Of a DNA stretch of 64,000 nucleotides, positions 54,713-62,555 are shown piece by piece. Source of the stretch: Prevotella sp. ne3005 (lineage in GTDB: Bacteria; Bacteroidota; Bacteroidia; Bacteroidales; Bacteroidaceae); the NCBI RefSeq assembly GCF_900110085.1, contig NZ_FOCK01000001.1, forward strand, positions 434,001-498,000, read 5' to 3'. How positions within the stretch are numbered: the first letter of the stretch is position 1; the number at the start of each line of letters is the position of its first letter. Made by a program: the position numbers and the translations under genes. The notes below the pieces were generated by a model. That model was not told the DNA's origin. It saw only the letters and a program-made list of their open reading frames with translations, and did not search any database.

Positions 54713-54754
54713 AGTAAAGCTTAAAGATTAAAGCTTAAAGATTAAAGATTAAAG
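54713..54754 (+). repeat. Heptamer array NTTAAAG x6
   Basis: Six 7-base units (AGTAAAG, CTTAAAG, ATTAAAG, CTTAAAG, ATTAAAG, ATTAAAG) ending 3 bases before the ATG of the next gene, so the array forms its ribosome-binding region. Confidence 0.85.
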
Positions 54755-54757
54755 AAT

Positions 54758-54940
54758 ATGAAGGCATTGAGTAAACAAAAATTGGCCGATAAGGCCGGGG
54801 TGAGTCTGAACACCTTTAACAAATGGTGCAAGCCACTGGAGAAAGAGCTGCAGGCCATGGGGTTGCAGCCCGGTGCCAGGATGTGGCCACCACACATCGT
54901 GAAGTTCATCGCCGAGACCTTTTGCATCGATATTGAATAA
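54758..54940 (+). CDS. DUF4248-like small helix-turn-helix protein
   Basis: 60 residues: MKALSKQKLADKAGVSLNTF, then NKWCKPLEKELQAMG and PPHIVKFIAETFCID. The first half reads as a helix-turn-helix (LADKAGVSLNTFNKWC). This matches the small DUF4248-type proteins that precede HU-like genes beside Bacteroides and Prevotella polysaccharide loci. A DNA-binding role is probable; the target is unknown. Confidence 0.75.
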   Translation: MKALSKQKLADKAGVSLNTFNKWCKPLEKELQAMGLQPGARMWPPHIVKFIAETFCIDIE

Positions 54941-55019
54941 CGATGCCACTTTATCTCGAATTAATTCACTTTATCTCCCGTATGTCACCATAACCCGAAA
55001 CCACCCTTCAAAAATGTTG

Positions 55020-55027
55020 TAACTTTG
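55020..55027 (+). promoter_or_regulatory. Possible -7 box and long leader of the HU-like gene
   Basis: TAACTTTG matches TAnnTTTG, but I find no -33 box at the right spacing. Transcription from here would give a leader of about 300 bases before ATG 55335. The region 54941-55334 holds otherwise a repeated AGAGACTATC (near 55220 and 55244) and a heptamer array; the one long open reading (55036-55221) looks non-coding. Confidence 0.4.
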
Positions 55028-55298
55028 CCGTTGCAATGAAGATGCAACGGCGATTACGGGCTGCGGCTCAGCAAACCAAGCAAGCTTGTTTGCGTTCGCC
55101 TTGCACCGTAATTCGCACTCGGCAAGCAAGCAGGGATGTCACCTATGGTTCGTCCAGACGTCTTGAACCACTCATTCAGACTATTCCTTTACCCTATAAG
55201 GGATTATCTGAACACGAGTAAGAGACTATCCGGATAGCAGTTAGAGACTATCTGAACGCCCCAAAGGTCCCCCCTCCCTCCGCTCGGCTACCCAAAAC

Positions 55299-55326
55299 TT
55301 TTCAATTTTCAATTTTCAATTTTCAA
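55299..55326 (+). repeat. Heptamer array TTTTCAA x4 before the HU-like gene
   Basis: Four perfect 7-base units, followed by TTTAAAAA and the ATG at 55335. The array lies in the translation-initiation region, so unit number could tune expression. Confidence 0.9.
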
Positions 55327-55334
55327 TTTAAAAA

Positions 55335-55829
55335 ATGTCTCAGAAGTTTATTAAAACAAAGAACAACAACCAGTACAATACAGCCTACGGCAAGTACTTC
55401 GCCGAGGCCGTGTACGACAGCCACTTTATTGGCACAGAAGAATTGTCGGAGTTTATCCAGCGCCAGGCCAGTGTGAAGAAGAGTGATATCAAGGCCGTGC
55501 TCCAGGAGTTGGGTGAGGCGATGAAGCACTTCTTCGAGATGGGTCAGAAGATCAAACTCGACGGTATCGGTATCTTCAAGGTGGGATTCTCGAGCATCGG
55601 TGTCGACAAGATCGAGGACTGCGGAGCCAGCACCATCTCTACCCGACGGGTGCTGTTCCAGCCGGAGACCACCCGTGTCGTCGTGGGACAGGAGAAGAAG
55701 AATGGCAAAGTGAAGCAAAAGTACGTGAATGCAATCACGTTACTCAAAGATGTGGTCTTTGAGGAGACTCATGACAACAGTATGAACACCGAGCCAGAAT
55801 CTCCTGTCTCTCCCGACACAGGGGACTAG
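55335..55829 (+). CDS. HU-like DNA-binding protein (Bacteroidales HU-extended family)
   Basis: 164 residues, longer than HU (about 90). MSQKFIKTKNNNQYNTAYGKYFAEAVYDSHFIGTEELSEFI is the first block, SVKKSDIKAVLQELGEAMKHFFEMGQKIKLDGIGIFKVGF contains the HU dimer core, and VLFQPETTRVV is the beta-arm region; the tail after 145 is acidic. This family is regularly found between DUF4248 and amidase genes at polysaccharide loci. It probably bends or coats DNA; a locus-specific role is unproven. Confidence 0.85.
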   Translation: MSQKFIKTKNNNQYNTAYGKYFAEAVYDSHFIGTEELSEFIQRQASVKKSDIKAVLQELGEAMKHFFEMGQKIKLDGIGIFKVGFSSIGVDKIEDCGASTISTRRVLFQPETTRVVVGQEKKNGKVKQKYVNAITLLKDVVFEETHDNSMNTEPESPVSPDTGD

Positions 55830-55963
55830 GCTCGCCCCTCCCTCCTGAGGGGCATGAGGCTTGAGTCCGGAGCAAGGCAATGACACACCTGTCAGCCTCA
55901 GAGCTGAAACAACATCCAAGCCCTGTCATGTATGCCGCTTGCTCAACCTCATGCCCCTCTTTC

Positions 55964-56483
55964 GCAGGGGGTACCCCTGCAACCCCTTTCCGAGGGTAAA
56001 CCCTCGGTATCTCCATCAACCCCCGCTCGGCTCTGCCGCTTGGCTATGCCAAGAACCCCTTTTACCGATCACCCAACCCTCTTAGCCAAGAGGGCTTCAG
56101 ACCACTCCCCAAACCCCTCGCCAATCTTTGGCAAGGGACTTAACTGAAAATTTCGAGAGACCCTCATTTTCAGAGTTTTGGTATGGCTCGCAAAGCCTGT
56201 GCCCCTAAAGGGGCGAGCCATGGTCTTGACATCCCTGCTATCGCCGCCCCTTGGAAAGGGGCTCATTACAGGGCTCATTACAACAGGGCGCAGCCGATAA
56301 AAATCAGATTTGACCTTTGATGGTCAAATCTACCTTGGTGTTAATCTGAAAATCGTCGGTTTCTGCGATTTTCAGCGTTGCATCCTCCCCATATAGGGGG
56401 AGGCCTTGGAGGGGGTGGATGTTTCTTTTAGTTCTTTTCTTTGCGCCAAAGAAAAGGACAATACACCGAGAGTTTACTCTCGG
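55964..56483 (+). repeat. Hairpin-rich intergenic island
   Basis: Within 520 bases I find at least nine perfect inverted repeats: GCAGGGG-GTA-CCCCTGC (55964), CCGAGGG-TAAA-CCCTCGG (55990), those of the 163-bp repeat (56060-56222), AGATTTGACC/GGTCAAATCT (56306), CTGAAAATCG/CGATTTTCAG (56346), CCTCCCC/GGGGAGG (56384) and CCGAGAGT-TT-ACTCTCGG (56466). The gap 55830-56550 has no credible gene; the open readings across it are interrupted and low in coding character. Confidence 0.8.
56060..56222 (+). repeat. 163-bp structured direct repeat, copy B
   Basis: Same length and orientation as 47329-47491, one base different at position 11. See the hairpins listed there. It is 8.7 kb from copy A. Confidence 0.9.
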
Positions 56484-56550
56484 AAAACGGGTTGTAGGGC
56501 TGGGCCCTGCAAAAAAAATGATAATTTAATTTTATAAAAATAATAGTTTT

Positions 56551-56667
56551 ATGAAGATTTTTAAAAATGTTACATCCGATAAGATCGGAAACTTCGTTTT
56601 GACGGTGATGACCGCATTTGTATCAACGTTTTTAATGCAGAGCTGCGATCTGCCAAGTTTGCTTTAA
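56551..56667 (+). CDS. Tiny lipoprotein-like peptide (smalltalk-type)
   Basis: 38 residues: a basic start (MKIFKNVTSDKIGN), a hydrophobic segment (FVLTVMTAFVSTFLMQ) and Ser-Cys-Asp followed by LPSLL. The Cys after a hydrophobic stretch suggests a short exported or lipidated peptide. Position between the HU-like gene and the amidase, 4 bases before the latter, is the place of the small 'smalltalk' proteins in Bacteroidales loci. Function unknown. Confidence 0.7.
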   Translation: MKIFKNVTSDKIGNFVLTVMTAFVSTFLMQSCDLPSLL

Positions 56668-56671
56668 GCTT

Positions 56672-57115
56672 ATGAGAAGAATAGATTTGATCGTTATTCA
56701 TTGTACCGCCTCGCGGCCCGACCAAAGCATTTCGTTCGAGAAGCTCGACAAGATGCATCAAGCCAGAGGCTGGAAATGCTGCGGCTATCATTACTACATA
56801 ACCCGTGATGGCCAGTTACATATAGGCCGCCCCGAAGAAATGGTGGGCGCTCATGCCCGCCACTACAATGCCCACTCCATCGGCATTTGCTATGAGGGCG
56901 GCCTCGACGAGAAAGGTCATGCAGCCGACACCCGTACACCAGCCCAACGCCACGCGATGATAGCCCTGCTGCGATCGTTGAAAGAAGACTACCCCGATGC
57001 AGAAATCCTCGGCCACTGCGAACTGGAAGGCGTTCACAAGGCTTGTCCCTGTTTCCTGCCATCCATAGAGTATCAGCATCTACAGCCCACCACGTGGCAG
57101 GAAGATCACAAATAA
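56672..57115 (+). CDS. N-acetylmuramoyl-L-alanine amidase (Amidase_2, T7-lysozyme-like)
   Basis: 147 residues, no signal peptide. LIVIHCTASRP (Zn His10), YHYYITRDGQLHIGRP (Tyr41/42 region), HSIGICYEGGLDEKG and the C-terminal GHCELEGVHKACPCF (His115, Lys123, Cys125 as probable Zn and catalytic residues). It cleaves the bond between muramic acid and the stem peptide. Such cytoplasmic, phage-type amidases are constant members of this module; export would need a holin or the neighbouring peptide, which is speculation. Confidence 0.88.
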   Translation: MRRIDLIVIHCTASRPDQSISFEKLDKMHQARGWKCCGYHYYITRDGQLHIGRPEEMVGAHARHYNAHSIGICYEGGLDEKGHAADTRTPAQRHAMIALLRSLKEDYPDAEILGHCELEGVHKACPCFLPSIEYQHLQPTTWQEDHK

Positions 57116-57124
57116 TCCTAAATG

Positions 57125-57160
57125 AAATCGCCCCGAGATTTGAACTCGGGGCGATTTTTT
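57125..57160. terminator. Bidirectional rho-independent terminator
   Basis: A perfect 13-bp stem (AAATCGCCCCGAG / CTCGGGGCGATTT, 7-base loop) at 57125-57157 followed by T residues. It closes the plus-strand accessory module after the amidase and lies just beyond the stop of the minus-strand AMP-ligase gene. Confidence 0.9.
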
Positions 57161-58505
57161 ATTTTCCGGAAAGAGAGGTACGTTGTTTTTTGCCGAGGGG
57201 GGTGATGGGGATGGTGTCGATCCAGTCGTAGAGGGTGGGACATTTGAAGGGTTGGAGGAGGGAGCGGAGGCGGGTGTCGATCTCCTCGAAGGTGAGGGTT
57301 GTGGAGCCGCGGAGGATATAAGCCTTGACCGTTTCGCCGAGCATCTCATGGGGATGACTGACGCAGATGCAATCCCCGACCCCCAGTCGGCAGATAGCCT
57401 CCTCGACTTCGGCAGGACTCACCTTCTCGCCACCCACGTTGATCATCTCCTTAACACGACCCGTCAGGTAGACATAGCCATCGTCAGAGATGTAGCCACA
57501 GTCACCAGTTCTCACCAGCCCATCCACCAGAGCGCCTTCATTGTCTTCCGCATCCCAGTAGCCCACCATGGTCTGTCGGCCATGGACACAGAGCTCTCCA
57601 TCGATCACCTGGACCGTGACACTGTCGGCGATGGGACGGCCGATGGAGTCGAGATGGGCGGTGTCATGGAGTTCCAGCGAGGTGGAGCGGTTGGATTCCG
57701 TCAGACCGTAGTTGTCGTAGATACGGGTGTCGGGAAACAGCGTCAGCACGTCGTGCTTCGTTTCCAACGACAGGGCCGATGTGCCGAACTCGATCTGTCG
57801 CAGTTGGCCAGCATATTTCGCGATGCGCGTGCCACTGATCTGCCGGATATACCTCCAGGCCGCTGGCGACAGCGCCAAGGTGGTGACCTGATAGGTCTCG
57901 ATGGTGTTCAGCAACAGGCGCACATTCGCGATGTTGGGCAATAAGATCGCCGTGGCCCCGTTCATCAGGGAGAGGTAGAGGCGGCGCAGACCGAAGCCGT
58001 GACAGAGTGGCATGGCCACCACTTCGACATCGTGCTCGTCGTTCTGCACGGCATCGCTGGTATAGCGGGCCGCCCAGTAGACATTGTAGTGCGACAGGCA
58101 CACCAGCTTCGGTCGGGCCGTGGTACCTGTGGTATGGATGATCTCGATGATATCCGTCTCCTTCAGTTCTGCGGGGGCTTCTGCCAAGGGGGGCGTCTTT
58201 TCTATCTCCTCCGGCAGATAGTGGAACCGCTCCAAGGTCGACTGCGGATCGATGAGCTCGGCGATCACACCCACCATCATCGCCCCAAGGGCCATGTAGA
58301 CAAAATGCGGTTCCTTGACGGCGGCCAACCGAAGGACATCCCCTACCCTGTACCCTTTGGACTGAATGAAAGCGGCGGCCTGCCGGCTTTTCCGGCAGAG
58401 CTGGGCATAGGAGACCCTCTCCTGCCCTGCCACCAGCGCCACCTTTTCCGGATGACGGGCACCAGCACTGAAGATGGCTTGAAGGAGCGGACTATAGGGA
58501 TACAT
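57159..58505 (-). CDS. AMP-dependent acyl/aryl-acid ligase (AMP-binding family)
   Basis: 448 residues, shorter than most relatives (about 500). HTTGTTARPKLV (125-135) is the adenylate loop, YDNYGLTESN (263-272) motif A5, VRTGDCGYISDDGYVYLTGR and KEMINVGGEKVSPAEVEE A7-A8, and PLGKKQRTSLS near the end has the A10 Lys. It activates a carboxylic acid as adenylate and probably loads it on one of the two carrier proteins in the operon, or transfers it to CoA. The acid is unknown. It is the last gene of the third operon. Confidence 0.85.
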   Translation of the reverse strand: MYPYSPLLQAIFSAGARHPEKVALVAGQERVSYAQLCRKSRQAAAFIQSKGYRVGDVLRLAAVKEPHFVYMALGAMMVGVIAELIDPQSTLERFHYLPEEIEKTPPLAEAPAELKETDIIEIIHTTGTTARPKLVCLSHYNVYWAARYTSDAVQNDEHDVEVVAMPLCHGFGLRRLYLSLMNGATAILLPNIANVRLLLNTIETYQVTTLALSPAAWRYIRQISGTRIAKYAGQLRQIEFGTSALSLETKHDVLTLFPDTRIYDNYGLTESNRSTSLELHDTAHLDSIGRPIADSVTVQVIDGELCVHGRQTMVGYWDAEDNEGALVDGLVRTGDCGYISDDGYVYLTGRVKEMINVGGEKVSPAEVEEAICRLGVGDCICVSHPHEMLGETVKAYILRGSTTLTFEEIDTRLRSLLQPFKCPTLYDWIDTIPITPLGKKQRTSLSGK

Positions 58506-58516
58506 CGGTCAGCACT

Positions 58517-59413
58517 CTAATATTCCCACAGATCGTAAGGGAACGTGGCTATCGCGGCTTCTTGCAAGGGTTTGATATCGGGCAGAGGCAAGGGCTCCAT
58601 CCGGCAAGCCTCCTCAAAGGTGTCGGCCAGATGGACATCATAGCGCCCGGTACTGGCATAGTAGTCGAGGTATTTAAAGTCCACATTCTTCGCCAAGCCA
58701 CGGAACATCACCGCCGGCACCCCATAGGCTTCGGCCAGGATGATGCCATGCAAGGAACTCGAGATGACCTTCTTACTGGCGGCGATGGTGTCGATGGCCG
58801 CCTTGTAGTCGTTGGTGTTCATCGACAACATGTGGAGTCCCGGGTGCTCAGCCCGGAACTGTACCTCGGTGCGGATCTGGGCAATCACCAACACGTCATC
58901 GGTCTTCTCCACCTGCGGCTGGTAGACCAGGGGCATCAACACCGCCGGGTCGCCATAGATGGCCGGACACTGATGCCCCATCTTCAGCAGCACCTCCCTG
59001 GAGAGCGGACCGCGTACCGAGCGGATATCCAACCGCCTGATGGGATAGTAATGCAGGGGTTTGAGGAAGATGCCCGTGCCATGATGAACGCCACTGCCCC
59101 AGATGGTGGTGGTCTGGTACGACGAGAAGATGGTGGCACCCACCGAGTTCATATGTTTTTTCTTGGGTACCCAGGTGTCTAGTGACAGTCCTCGTTTCTT
59201 CAGCATGAAGTCGGCCACCACAAACCCTAGGTAGTCGCCCAGGTTGTAACGGCTGTGATTAAAACAGTCGACACCCTCATAGTCAGGGCGGAAATCAAAG
59301 AGGTTCACCCGGTGGGGCTGCGCTTTCACCTGCGTATATTTACCATTGATCTTATCCGCAAAGAAAAAGCAATACAACTGGCGACCAACGAGTCTCAGGA
59401 AGTTGCGTTTCAT
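58517..59413 (-). CDS. Polysaccharide pyruvyltransferase family protein
   Basis: 298 residues. FDFRPDYEGVDCFNHSRYNLGDYLGFVVADFML is the N-terminal block; RSVRGPLSREVLLKMGHQCPAIYGDPAVLMP and SSSLHGIILAEAYGVPAVMF (the conserved S-x-H-G site) identify the family. ExoV-like, distinct from the enzyme at 15062. It would add a pyruvate ketal, or act on another phosphoenolpyruvate-derived group, to the third glycan. It lies 11 bases before the AMP-ligase. Confidence 0.85.
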   Translation of the reverse strand: MKRNFLRLVGRQLYCFFFADKINGKYTQVKAQPHRVNLFDFRPDYEGVDCFNHSRYNLGDYLGFVVADFMLKKRGLSLDTWVPKKKHMNSVGATIFSSYQTTTIWGSGVHHGTGIFLKPLHYYPIRRLDIRSVRGPLSREVLLKMGHQCPAIYGDPAVLMPLVYQPQVEKTDDVLVIAQIRTEVQFRAEHPGLHMLSMNTNDYKAAIDTIAASKKVISSSLHGIILAEAYGVPAVMFRGLAKNVDFKYLDYYASTGRYDVHLADTFEEACRMEPLPLPDIKPLQEAAIATFPYDLWEY

Positions 59414-59420
59414 AGGCTAC

Positions 59421-59657
59421 CTATTTTAATAGTTTCGTGATCTCATCGACAAAAGCCCGGACTGAGGTCAGGTCGTAGATATCGTCCGACGGAAATACGA
59501 CATCAAAATGCTCCTCCAACCGGGCGAGGATCATCACATGGCGCAAGGAGTCCCAACCCGCAATGGCCGTCATCTCGGCGTTGGTATCCAACTGTTCGAC
59601 GGGGATCTTCAGCACAGCAGCGATGATGGCTTTGGTGTCTGACAGAATAGTCTTCAT
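59421..59657 (-). CDS. Acyl carrier protein
   Basis: 78 residues. Phosphopantetheine site GWDSLRHVMI with Ser37, preceded by EQLDTNAEMTAIA and followed by LEEHFDVVFPSDDIYDLTSV, the usual ACP helix II-III pattern. It carries an acyl chain for the KAS III and ketoreductase in the same operon. Divergent from primary-metabolism ACP. Eight bases from the next gene. Confidence 0.9.
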   Translation of the reverse strand: MKTILSDTKAIIAAVLKIPVEQLDTNAEMTAIAGWDSLRHVMILARLEEHFDVVFPSDDIYDLTSVRAFVDEITKLLK

Positions 59658-59669
59658 ATTGTATAGGAT

Positions 59670-60416
59670 TTATTTAGCGGTGATGCCGCCATCAATGACC
59701 AACGAGGTGCCTGTGACCCACGAGGAAGCGTCGGACAGCAGATAGGCCACACCATGGGCGATATCCTCGGGTTCGCCATAGCGTTTGAGGGGGTACGACG
59801 CCCGGTCTTGTTCCAACTGTTCCTCGGTCAAGGCCCCGCTATGAATGAAGGGCGTGTTGACCATGCCCGGACAGACCGCGTTCACCCGGATCTTCTTGGG
59901 GGCTAGTTCCAGCGCGGTATAGCGCACCATCGACTGCAGTGCGGCCTTCGCCGAGCCATAGACGGAGTTGCCCACAGACCTTCGGCCTGTACCGGCGATA
60001 GAAGCGATCATGACCACAGAAGCACCCGGACGGAGCTTTTTCTTCTTAAACAACTGTCTCAGGAGTTCGAGGGGCGCAAAGAAGTTGATGTTAAAGACCT
60101 CATCGAACTGCTCACGACCACAGAACTGGAACGGGAGGGTGAGGCCTTTGCCGGCGGAGAGGACGATGCCATCCAGCGCGGGCACTTCGCTGACCAACCG
60201 GTCGATGGTGGTCGGCTCCAGGAGATCGCCCTCGAAGGGGATATGTCCGGCGCCCTCCAAGAGATGGAGGGTTTGCGACAGGCGCTCATGGTCGCGGCCA
60301 CAGGCAATGACGTGGGCGCCTAGGCGCGAGGCTTCCATGGCCGTCGCCCGGCCAATGCCCGATGACGCTCCGGTTATCAGGAGTGTCTTGTCTGTTAATA
60401 TAAAGGGGTTATACAT
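59670..60416 (-). CDS. SDR oxidoreductase, FabG-like 3-oxoacyl-ACP reductase
   Basis: 248 residues, classical SDR length. TLLITGASSGIGRATAM (Gly-rich NADPH site), GIVLSAGKGL (NNAG variant), Ser139 in MIASIAGTG, Tyr153-Lys157 in VYGSAKAALQSMVRYTALE, and a C-terminal WVTGTSLVIDGG typical of FabG. With KAS III and two ACPs it should reduce a beta-ketoacyl chain to the 3-hydroxy form. Its ATG is followed upstream by a 33-bp tandem repeat starting one base away, so no normal ribosome-binding region is visible. Confidence 0.85.
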   Translation of the reverse strand: MYNPFILTDKTLLITGASSGIGRATAMEASRLGAHVIACGRDHERLSQTLHLLEGAGHIPFEGDLLEPTTIDRLVSEVPALDGIVLSAGKGLTLPFQFCGREQFDEVFNINFFAPLELLRQLFKKKKLRPGASVVMIASIAGTGRRSVGNSVYGSAKAALQSMVRYTALELAPKKIRVNAVCPGMVNTPFIHSGALTEEQLEQDRASYPLKRYGEPEDIAHGVAYLLSDASSWVTGTSLVIDGGITAK

Positions 60417-60417
60417 A

Positions 60418-60581
60418 TGTCATTTCGAGCGTAGTCGAGAAATCTCCCTCTGTCATTTCGAGCGTAGTCGAGAAATCTCCCTCTGTCATTTCGAGCGTAG
60501 TCGAGCGCTCGGCTTTGCCGCTTGGCTTGTCCAAGAAATCTCATGAGATCTCTCCATGCGCTTCGCTTAGTCGAGATGACA
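60418..60581. repeat. 33-bp tandem repeat plus 98-bp inverted dispersed unit
   Basis: Two full 33-bp units (60418-60450, 60451-60483; GTCATTTCGAGCGTAGTCGAG core) and a third that changes into the 98-bp unit at 60484-60581. The latter is the inverse counterpart of 54544-54641 (95 of 98 identical). It fills the gap between the KAS III and reductase genes. Confidence 0.92.
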
Positions 60582-60591
60582 ATAAGGGGGC

Positions 60592-61650
60592 TTATTGTGA
60601 TGACAAGGGGGAAGGGACTTCCACCAAGTCCGATATGACTACCCGGTCCGTGGTGAACGCGGCGGAGCCCCAGGAGAGGCCGACGCCGAAGCCACAGGCG
60701 ATCAGTTTGACAGGCCGTGTGCGGAGCTGCTCTGGCAGTTGCGTGACCATCGTCAAGGGAATCGAGGCCGACGAGGTGTTACCGAAGTGGTACATACACG
60801 AGGGGAACTTTTCCGCGGGCAGCTTCAGACGACGGATAATCATATCGTTCATCTTCAGATTGGCCTGATGCAGCACATAGTAGTCCGCCTCCCGATAATC
60901 AAAACCGAAATGCGCTGCCAACTTCTTGATGGAGGCAGGCGCCGTCATGATACCAAATGAAAAGACGTCCATGCCCTTCATACGCGTCTCCAGGCGGTTA
61001 TAGGTCCGGCCGTCGATCACCTCTTCCTTAAAGGAATCAGGCGTCACGCGATTACGGCAACCACCATCCGGGATGATGATGGCATCGAAACCACTGCCGT
61101 CGGTACCGAAATGGAACTGGAACCCCGGCGCGTTTTCCTGATATTCCAAGGCCGTCACCGTACCGGCAAAGCCGAACAGCGGGTCGTTGAGTGGTACACG
61201 CCGCCGGGCATCACCAGCCATCAGCAGGGCTTTTCGTAGCCCTCCTTGTGACATCAGGGCCACCAGGGAGCTCAGGCCGTACACCCATCCCGAACAACCT
61301 AAGACGATATCCTGGGCATAGCACTCCTGACTCAGGCCTAACCGGTCCTGGATGATACAGGCCGTGGCAGGCAGGTAGTAGTCGGTGGTCTGGGAGACGA
61401 AGACCAGTCCATCCACCTCAGACTTGTCCCAACCGAGATCGGCCAGAAGGCGCTCTGCCGCAGCTACACAGAGATCGGAGGTGGTGAGATCTTCATCCAC
61501 CCGGCGCTCCAGCACCCCTGTTGCCTCCACAAAGCTCGCAGCATCATAGTCGGCAGAGATGTCGGGGATGTCGAGGTTGCACGCCCTCCGCAGCGGTACA
61601 CCGGCACTCATGCCGGCCATCCGGACGTTCTTAAACTCCAGAAAAGCCAT
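60592..61650 (-). CDS. Beta-ketoacyl-ACP synthase III-like condensing enzyme
   Basis: 352 residues. The catalytic triad is complete: Cys119 (DIVLGCSGWVYGL), His261 (YYVLHQANLKMND) and Asn291 (YHFGNTSSASIPL). Glycine-rich C-terminal GFGVGLSWGSAAF is typical of FabH. It condenses an acyl starter with malonyl-ACP. KAS III proteins in operons without the rest of fatty-acid synthesis usually make short or special acyl chains. Overlaps the second ACP gene by one base (TGATG). Confidence 0.88.
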   Translation of the reverse strand: MAFLEFKNVRMAGMSAGVPLRRACNLDIPDISADYDAASFVEATGVLERRVDEDLTTSDLCVAAAERLLADLGWDKSEVDGLVFVSQTTDYYLPATACIIQDRLGLSQECYAQDIVLGCSGWVYGLSSLVALMSQGGLRKALLMAGDARRRVPLNDPLFGFAGTVTALEYQENAPGFQFHFGTDGSGFDAIIIPDGGCRNRVTPDSFKEEVIDGRTYNRLETRMKGMDVFSFGIMTAPASIKKLAAHFGFDYREADYYVLHQANLKMNDMIIRRLKLPAEKFPSCMYHFGNTSSASIPLTMVTQLPEQLRTRPVKLIACGFGVGLSWGSAAFTTDRVVISDLVEVPSPLSSQ

Positions 61651-61883
61651 CAGAGCTTGGATAAGACACGGTGATACAGATCTTCCAGGGTCACAGAGAG
61701 TTTGATGTCATCGCCCTTGAGACCGATATTAAACTCCTCGGCGATCATGCCGATGAGCGACAGACCGACCAGCGACGACCAGCCGTCCAACTCATGGAAG
61801 GCGGTGGCGGCAGTGATCTGACTGGCGGTGGCGTCGTCGAACTGTTCTGCGCAGAGCGCCACGAATTCTTCTAATGTCTTCAT
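61650..61883 (-). CDS. Acyl carrier protein, second copy
   Basis: 77 residues. HELDGWSSLVGLSLIGMIAEEF: the phosphopantetheine Ser is probably Ser37, with the usual Asp before it changed to Ser (WSSL instead of WDSL). GDDIKLSVTLEDLYHRVL is helix III. It is only distantly like the first ACP at 59421, so the two may serve different partners (KAS III versus AMP-ligase). Coupled to KAS III by overlapping codons. Confidence 0.85.
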   Translation of the reverse strand: MKTLEEFVALCAEQFDDATASQITAATAFHELDGWSSLVGLSLIGMIAEEFNIGLKGDDIKLSVTLEDLYHRVLSKL

Positions 61884-61907
61884 TGTTTTTATGGGTTGGT
61901 TGTTGTT

Positions 61908-62555
61908 TCAAAGTTCCGTCTTGATGGCCGGATTACCCAGATAGAGATGGCCGTCCTTGGGTCGTTTCATGAGGATGCTCCCCGCCCCTAACCGGATGCG
62001 ATGGCCGATGGTGAGCTGTTGCAGCACCACCGCATAGACCCCGAAGAAGTTCTCATCACCAATGGTGACACCCCCCGAGATCCTGACGCCCGGCATCAGC
62101 ATGTTGTAGGAGCCCACACGGGCGTCGTGACCCAAACAGACCGAGCCGTTCAGGATATTGAAGTCGCCCAACTTCACATCGACGGTCACCGTACAGTTGG
62201 CCTGGATGATATTACCACGGCCCATCTGGAAAGTCTCGGGATCAGAGATTGAAAAAGAGGGATGGATCAGGTTGGGGAAGGCAATCTGCGGATTCTGAAT
62301 TTTCCCCACCACCTGTCTTAACACCTGGGGATTCCCGATGGCGATGGCCAGTGCCAACGGCTGGGGATAGCGGTTCAGTTCCTCGGTCGTTCCCAGACAG
62401 GGTCCGAAATGCAACACGGCCCTCCCTTTCAGGTCGGGGTTATCATCGAAGAAGCCGATTAGACGCCACGTGGGGGCCTGTTCATTGATCCGCTGGATCA
62501 GGCAGGCCACTTCCTTTCCCAAGCCCCCTGCCCCGAAAATCGCTATATCTTTCAT
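61908..62555 (-). CDS. NeuD/PglD-like sugar O- or N-acyltransferase (left-handed beta-helix)
   Basis: 215 residues from MKDIAIFGAGGLGKEVACLI (62555), chosen over 62585 because it overlaps the upstream gene by four bases (ATGA). N-terminal Rossmann-like part with GAGGLGKEVA, then hexapeptide repeats (FNILNGSVCLGHDARVGSYN, VRISGGVTIGDENFFG) with the active His in CLGHDARVG. PglD relatives acetylate 4-amino sugars; here a 3-hydroxyacyl group from the ACP route could be the donor, which is my inference. Confidence 0.85.
   Translation of the reverse strand: MKDIAIFGAGGLGKEVACLIQRINEQAPTWRLIGFFDDNPDLKGRAVLHFGPCLGTTEELNRYPQPLALAIAIGNPQVLRQVVGKIQNPQIAFPNLIHPSFSISDPETFQMGRGNIIQANCTVTVDVKLGDFNILNGSVCLGHDARVGSYNMLMPGVRISGGVTIGDENFFGVYAVVLQQLTIGHRIRLGAGSILMKRPKDGHLYLGNPAIKTEL

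Noticed and set aside
55036..55221. 61-residue open reading upstream of the HU-like gene
   Set aside because: Arg/Gln-rich composition and lack of any family pattern; more likely part of a leader.
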